Source: JAMZMI01 sp963848175 (GTDB taxonomy: Bacteria; Bacteroidota; Bacteroidia; Cytophagales; Cyclobacteriaceae). From it: DNA of 64,000 bases. Below the pieces are notes generated by a model. It made no database searches, had not been told where the DNA came from, and was given only the letters and a program-made list of their open reading frames with translations. Positions 60,024 through 64,000 of this stretch are shown piece after piece. Each line of letters begins with the position of its first letter. Positions within the stretch are counted from its first letter, which is position 1. The stretch is from contig CAWKCO010000004.1 of NCBI GenBank assembly GCA_963848175.1, positions 1 to 64,000 of the forward strand, written 5' to 3'. The position numbers and the translations under genes are program-made.

Positions 60024-60176
60024 TTATTTAATAAGGAATGAGAATGCTTTCACGGATTGTCCCGTTAATTCGACGAAATCGGTGAGGGATTTCTCTTCTT
60101 GACAACCAAAAAAAGTCATCAATAGTACATACACGAAGCACATAAAGACTGATTGGATTACTTTTTTGCTTTTCAT
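60024..60176 (-). CDS. Mini-lipoprotein (50 residues)
   Basis: A small gene outside the usual length limits. It starts at the ATG at 60176 with basic MKSKK, a hydrophobic core (VFMCFVYVLLMTFFG) and a lipobox-like FFGC followed by QEEKSLTDF; only about 25 residues follow the Cys. Its stop codon abuts the IS target duplication. Before the insertion its TAA stop lay directly next to the TAA of the convergent MazG-like gene. Function unknown; short lipoproteins of this form often serve as envelope or bacteriocin-release-type factors, which is only a suggestion. Confidence 0.6.
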   Translation of the reverse strand: MKSKKVIQSVFMCFVYVLLMTFFGCQEEKSLTDFVELTGQSVKAFSFLIK

Positions 60177-60522
60177 GATAGTGCTGGTTTGTTGTTAAAT
60201 GCTCAATGATTTGTATGATTCACTGATATTTATACAAAATAACACCTATTTTATTAAATAGGCAATACCCTAAATAGGGTATTTGTTATGTAGGAGTTAT
60301 CTATTTTTGAATTGTTGTGTTCAGATTAGCCTCATCACCCACTTAAGCTAGTTTTTAATTTTCTCGATAAATGAGAATGAAATTAATTACATAGAGGTAG
60401 GTTTGATGATGTCTGTATGATCGGTTCGGTTCATTAATGGTTGTCTTAAGGATAGAAGTGAAATTTTTTGGACGGGAAAGGGTAGGTTTAATTAGTTTTG
60501 CAACAGGAAAAATGCTGGAAAT
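60177..60522. other. Intergenic region with two adjacent hairpins
   Basis: 346 bases upstream of ffh. It holds CCTATTT/AAATAGG with loop TATT at 60245-60262 and AATACCC/GGGTATT with loop TAAATA at 60264-60283. The flanks ATAAC and GTTAT are also complementary, so the whole may fold as one forked structure. No T run follows. No gene seen. Confidence 0.6.
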
Positions 60523-61842
60523 ATGTTTGATAATTTAAGTGTAAAACTTGACCGAGCTTTTAAGACCCTTAAAGGACAAGGAAGTATTACCGAAATAAAT
60601 GTGGCTGCCACTGTTAAGGAAATTAGAAGAGCCTTAATTGATGCCGATGTAAACTATAAGGTAGCCAAGGAAGTTACAGATAAAATCAAAGAAGAGGCGT
60701 TAGGGCAAGACGTCTTGATTGCGGTTTCTCCTGGTCAGCTATTGACCAAAATTGTTGCAGATGAGCTGACGGCATTGATGGGCGATCAGAACGTGCCTAT
60801 TAGTTTGGATGGTAACCCTAACGTGATATTAATATCAGGTTTGCAGGGGTCTGGAAAAACTACTTTCACTGGAAAGTTGGCAAATCTCTTGAAGAAACAA
60901 GGAAGAACGGTGCTTTTGGCGGCTTGTGATGTTTATCGTCCAGCGGCCATTGATCAGTTGAAAGTTTTAGGAGAGCAGATTGGAGTAGAGGTCTATACAG
61001 AGATCGATGAAAAAGACCCTATTAAGATTGCGAAAAATGCGGTGAAATATGCCAAAGAAAATGGCAAGCGCACACTTATCATAGATACTGCTGGTCGTCT
61101 GGCTGTGGATGAGGTCATGATGAATGAAATCGAGGCTATCAAGAAGCAGATCAATCCAGCTGAAACCCTTTTTGTAGTTGATTCTATGACTGGTCAGGAT
61201 GCCGTGAATACGGCAAAGACCTTCAATCAACGATTGAATTTTGATGGTGTCGTTCTTACGAAATTGGACGGTGATACACGAGGTGGTGCGGCGCTTTCGA
61301 TAAGAAATGAAGTTCAGAAGCCCATCAAATATATTAGTACGGGCGAGAAGATGGATGCAATTGACTTATTCTATCCGGATAGAATGGCCAAACGTATCCT
61401 CGGAATGGGTGATGTTTTATCACTTGTAGAAAAGGCGCAAGAAAACTTTGATGAAGAGGAGGCTCGCCGTATCAATAAGAAAATCAGAAAGAATCAATTC
61501 GGATTTGATGATTTCCTTACTCAGATGGAGCAAATCAAGAAGATGGGTAACATCAAGGATTTGCTTGGCATGATCCCAGGTGTGGGCAAAGCGATTAAGG
61601 ATGTCGATATTGATGATGATTCTTTGAAACCCATTGAGGCCATTATCAAATCCATGACTCTGGAAGAAAGGGAAAATCCAGATATTATTAACGGATCACG
61701 AAGAAATCGTATTGCGAAAGGAAGTGGTACTTCAGTAAGCCAAGTAAATCAACTGTTGAAGCAATTTGAGCAGATGAGAAAAATGATGAAAGCGATGAAT
61801 AAAATGGGAGGAGCAAAGGCTCTTTCAGGGTTATTGAAATAA
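60523..61842 (+). CDS. ffh: Signal recognition particle protein Ffh
   Basis: 439 residues. GTPase of the signal recognition particle, targeting nascent membrane proteins. N domain (MFDNLSVKLDRAFKTLKG), P loop GLQGSGKTTFTGKLA near residue 107, DVYRPAAIDQLK, DTAGRLAVDE, TKLDGDTRGGAALS, then the Met-rich M domain (MRKMMKAMNKMGG). Intact, single gene, ends at a perfect palindromic terminator. Confidence 0.96.
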   Translation: MFDNLSVKLDRAFKTLKGQGSITEINVAATVKEIRRALIDADVNYKVAKEVTDKIKEEALGQDVLIAVSPGQLLTKIVADELTALMGDQNVPISLDGNPNVILISGLQGSGKTTFTGKLANLLKKQGRTVLLAACDVYRPAAIDQLKVLGEQIGVEVYTEIDEKDPIKIAKNAVKYAKENGKRTLIIDTAGRLAVDEVMMNEIEAIKKQINPAETLFVVDSMTGQDAVNTAKTFNQRLNFDGVVLTKLDGDTRGGAALSIRNEVQKPIKYISTGEKMDAIDLFYPDRMAKRILGMGDVLSLVEKAQENFDEEEARRINKKIRKNQFGFDDFLTQMEQIKKMGNIKDLLGMIPGVGKAIKDVDIDDDSLKPIEAIIKSMTLEERENPDIINGSRRNRIAKGSGTSVSQVNQLLKQFEQMRKMMKAMNKMGGAKALSGLLK

Positions 61843-61850
61843 CACCTGCT

Positions 61851-61900
61851 AATGCATAAAAAAAGGGGTGTCTGAAAAGACACCCCTTTTTTTATGCATT
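61851..61900. terminator. Bidirectional terminator, 50-nt perfect hairpin
   Basis: AATGCATAAAAAAAGGGGTG plus TCT on the left and its exact complement on the right, with a GAAA loop: 23 perfect base pairs. It contains A7 and T7 runs, so it works for ffh on the plus strand and pdhB on the minus strand. Confidence 0.93.
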
Positions 61901-61911
61901 GATTTTTTTAG

Positions 61912-62889
61912 TTATATATAGCAAACGGCATTTATCGCTTCCACTGTTCTTTTCACGTTAGGTAAAATTTCTTCTATCAAAGTAGGAGCATAAGGAAGAG
62001 GCAAATCTCTATTAGTTACACGATGAATAGGTGCATCTAGGTAGTCAAATGCGTTTCGCTGGATGTGGTGACTCAATTCGCTTGATATAGATGCCAGCGG
62101 CCATGCTTCTTCCAACACAACAAGTCTATTAGTTTTCTTTACAGAATTAACAATCGTTTGATAATCAATCGGTCTTACTGTTTTTAGGTCGATCACCTCA
62201 ACATCCACTCCTTCTTTTGACAAGGCGTCAGCAGCTTCATGTGCCACTTTCATCATTTTACCAAAAGAGACTAATGTAGCAGTATTTCCTTCTCGTACAA
62301 TCTCTGCTTGTCCTATTGGGATAAGGTACTCACCTTCAGGAACAGCTCCTTTGTCGCCATACATCAATTCAGATTCCATGAATATTACTGGATCATTATC
62401 CCTAATGGCAGACTTTAAAAGTCCTTTAGCATCGTAAGGGTTTGATGGAATAACCACCTTCAATCCAGGGCAGTTAGCATACCAGTTTTCGAAGTTTTGA
62501 GAGTGTTGTGAGCTTAGTTGCCCCGCATTACCTGTTGGTCCTCTAAATACGATAGGAACTTTTATTTGCCCTCCTGACATTGACATCATTTTGGCAGCAC
62601 TGTTTATTATTTGATCGATAGCTACCAAAGAGAAGTTGAAAGTCATAAATTCGATGATTGGTCTCAGGCCGTTCATAGCCGCTCCAACACCGATTCCTGC
62701 AAAACCCAGTTCGGCAATTGGCGTGTCAATCACACGTTTGATTCCAAACTCATCAAGCATACCTTGGCTTACTTTGTAAGCACCATTATACTCCGCTACT
62801 TCTTCACCCATGAGAAACACTTTTTCATCTCTTCGCATTTCCTCGTTCATCGCCTCCCTAAGTGCTTCTCTAAATTGTATTTCTCGCAT
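61912..62889 (-). CDS. pdhB: Pyruvate dehydrogenase E1 component, beta subunit
   Basis: 325 residues. Transketolase-like pyrimidine-binding domain and C-terminal domain. Landmarks: IQFREALREAMNEEM, VFLMGEEVAEYNGAYKVSQG, DTPIAELGFAGIGVG, RGPTGNAGQLSSQHSQNFE, EVIDLKTVRPID and VVLEEAWP. The E1 alpha subunit is not adjacent, as in many Bacteroidota where pdhA lies with E2. It could instead serve a related 2-oxo acid dehydrogenase, but the motifs fit pyruvate. Confidence 0.93.
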   Translation of the reverse strand: MREIQFREALREAMNEEMRRDEKVFLMGEEVAEYNGAYKVSQGMLDEFGIKRVIDTPIAELGFAGIGVGAAMNGLRPIIEFMTFNFSLVAIDQIINSAAKMMSMSGGQIKVPIVFRGPTGNAGQLSSQHSQNFENWYANCPGLKVVIPSNPYDAKGLLKSAIRDNDPVIFMESELMYGDKGAVPEGEYLIPIGQAEIVREGNTATLVSFGKMMKVAHEAADALSKEGVDVEVIDLKTVRPIDYQTIVNSVKKTNRLVVLEEAWPLASISSELSHHIQRNAFDYLDAPIHRVTNRDLPLPYAPTLIEEILPNVKRTVEAINAVCYI

Positions 62890-62937
62890 GTGTCTTGATT
62901 TTTTAGCTGCGCTAAATTAATTGATTAAGACCTATAA

Positions 62938-62970
62938 ATAAAAAAAGCCCCCCATAAATGGAGGGCTTTT
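62938..62970 (-). terminator. Terminator of the TPR protein gene
   Basis: On the minus strand, AAAAGCCCTCC pairs with GGGGGGCTTTT around ATTTAT, followed by a T run (62938-62946). It lies 20 bases after the stop at 62990. Confidence 0.85.
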
Positions 62971-62989
62971 CTAAATGTTTTATATGTAT

Positions 62990-64000
62990 TTACTTCACTG
63001 CTTGTGCTACGGCATCAGCATACTTAGCAAATTCAAGGTCATTCAAGGCTTTATCTTTCAATGAAGGATCTTTTTGTACTGCAATTTTAAGGTTTGCAGT
63101 AACTCCAGAAGCGTCATTAGTTCTTGCAGCTACAATAGCTCTCAAGTAAGCCGCTTCAGCTCCGAAAAGCTCACCAGTTACTTTGCTCAAAGAAGCTTTA
63201 GCGCTTTCGTAATCACCGCTCAAAAGAGCAGTAAGACCAGCGTCAAATGCTACAGCTTCGCTCTGAGTCGCTCCTGTGAAAGAAGCTTTAGACTCAGGGT
63301 ATTGAGCTTTCATCAATTGAACAGAACCTTTCATTCCCTTCACGTTACCTTTTACAGCATTTGATGGAGCTGAACCTTCAGCTTTGCTAGCTGCTTCTAA
63401 AGCTTTGTCATATTCGCCCTGCATCATGTAAGCAGACGCTAGGTTAGCGTGTATTTCAGCAGCTTTGTCATTTTTCTTCTGAGCGATCTCCAATTGAGTA
63501 ACCGCAGATTCAACTAGTTGCTTTTTATCAGCACCTTCTTTTGAAACAGCCATATCTAAGTAAACAGCACCTAAGTTGTTATGAGCAACCCATGAACCTG
63601 TTTTCTTTGTAGCTGCTTTGAAGATAGCTTCTTTTTCTTCCAAAGAAGGAGTCAAAGTAGCAGAGAACAAAAGCTCAGCCTCTGTAAGAGTATCAGCACT
63701 TACAGATCCACTTGCTATTTGCTTAGATAGAACTGCAATCTGTGCGTTTGATTTTTTAGCTTTCACAGTCAATATCTCAGTTTGAGCAGTTCTCAAACCA
63801 GGATAGATGTCGTTAAGAATAGTTTTGTAAAAAGGCAACTCAGAAATAGCTTTTGCCTTTTCTTCGAAAGTTCCTCTACCACTAATAATGCTAGTTACTG
63901 AAGATTTTTGATCAGCAGAAAGGCCTGAGAAATCATTCAAAGTCACCATGAAAGAGTTCCAATCCTGAACTACTGGCTTGATGATGAATTTAATTGAATC
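62990..64000 (-). CDS. Tetratricopeptide protein, 5' end outside the window
   Basis: At least 336 residues are visible, reading in frame to the window edge (IKFIIKPVVQDWNSF before an internal Met at 63949). The body holds TPR units: GSWVAHNNLGAVYLDMAVS, AAEIHANLASAYMMQGEYDKA, AFDAGLTALLSGDYESAKA. It ends at AVAQAVK. The segment before it (FEEKAKAISELPFYKTILNDIYPGLR) resembles the C-terminal part of an OmpA-like/peptidoglycan-associated architecture seen in Bacteroidota, but the rest lies off-window. Envelope location is likely. Confidence 0.8.
   Translation of the reverse strand, partial: DSIKFIIKPVVQDWNSFMVTLNDFSGLSADQKSSVTSIISGRGTFEEKAKAISELPFYKTILNDIYPGLRTAQTEILTVKAKKSNAQIAVLSKQIASGSVSADTLTEAELLFSATLTPSLEEKEAIFKAATKKTGSWVAHNNLGAVYLDMAVSKEGADKKQLVESAVTQLEIAQKKNDKAAEIHANLASAYMMQGEYDKALEAASKAEGSAPSNAVKGNVKGMKGSVQLMKAQYPESKASFTGATQSEAVAFDAGLTALLSGDYESAKASLSKVTGELFGAEAAYLRAIVAARTNDASGVTANLKIAVQKDPSLKDKALNDLEFAKYADAVAQAVK

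Overview
The window reads as chromosome of a Bacteroidota bacterium, most likely an aerobic, gliding or marine member of the Cytophagales. The evidence is low G+C, type IX secretion (T9SS) C-terminal sorting domains, YwqK/MORN-variant repeat proteins, a BatB/BatC pair, a DUF4835 (PorD-like) protein, an OstA-like protein, a Bacteroidota-type RNA polymerase omega subunit and an NSS transporter with a tiny MetS-like partner. The genus cannot be fixed from sequence reading alone.

Layout. 0.2-7.3 kb: EamA permease, a 21-bp tandem repeat array, secreted and membrane proteins, thiolase, BatC and BatB. 7.5-10.5 kb: tRNA-Ser(GCU) and tRNA-Arg(UCU), then a small accessory patch holding a secreted-protein gene split by an IS4-family element, a DUF2683-like small protein, and a scrambled 3' copy of tRNA-Arg that may be an old attachment site. 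10.6-22.8 kb: a membrane-anchored AraC regulator divergent from two very large paralogous T9SS-exported beta-propeller proteins (GH74/sialidase-like fold) and a CBM9-like T9SS protein. 23.5-36.1 kb: a catabolic region around an Lrp regulator: SSADH, GABA aminotransferase, a second aldehyde dehydrogenase, an M20 carbamoyl hydrolase, and divergently an SpuC-like aminotransferase, a lipoprotein-like agmatine deiminase, a serine hydrolase and an NhaC-type transporter. Together these could convert agmatine to succinate. 36.1-50.3 kb: housekeeping (recN, DUF4835, coaBC, rpoZ, bamD, ostA-like, tilS, mdh, ppk1, ppa, thioredoxin). 50.9-58.6 kb: ROK kinase, tail-specific protease, OPT transporter, NSS transporter with small subunit, MazG-like pyrophosphohydrolase. 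58.6-64 kb: second identical IS copy, a mini-lipoprotein, ffh, pdhB and a TPR protein cut by the window end.

About 30 single-base frameshifts are scattered over at least 15 genes, with none seen between 10.5 and 23 kb or between 37.8 and 48.1 kb. Outside each shift the reading frames look healthy, so I treat most as probable sequence errors rather than gene decay and annotate each gene over its whole reconstructed span. The exception is the gene interrupted by IS copy 1, which is truly disrupted.
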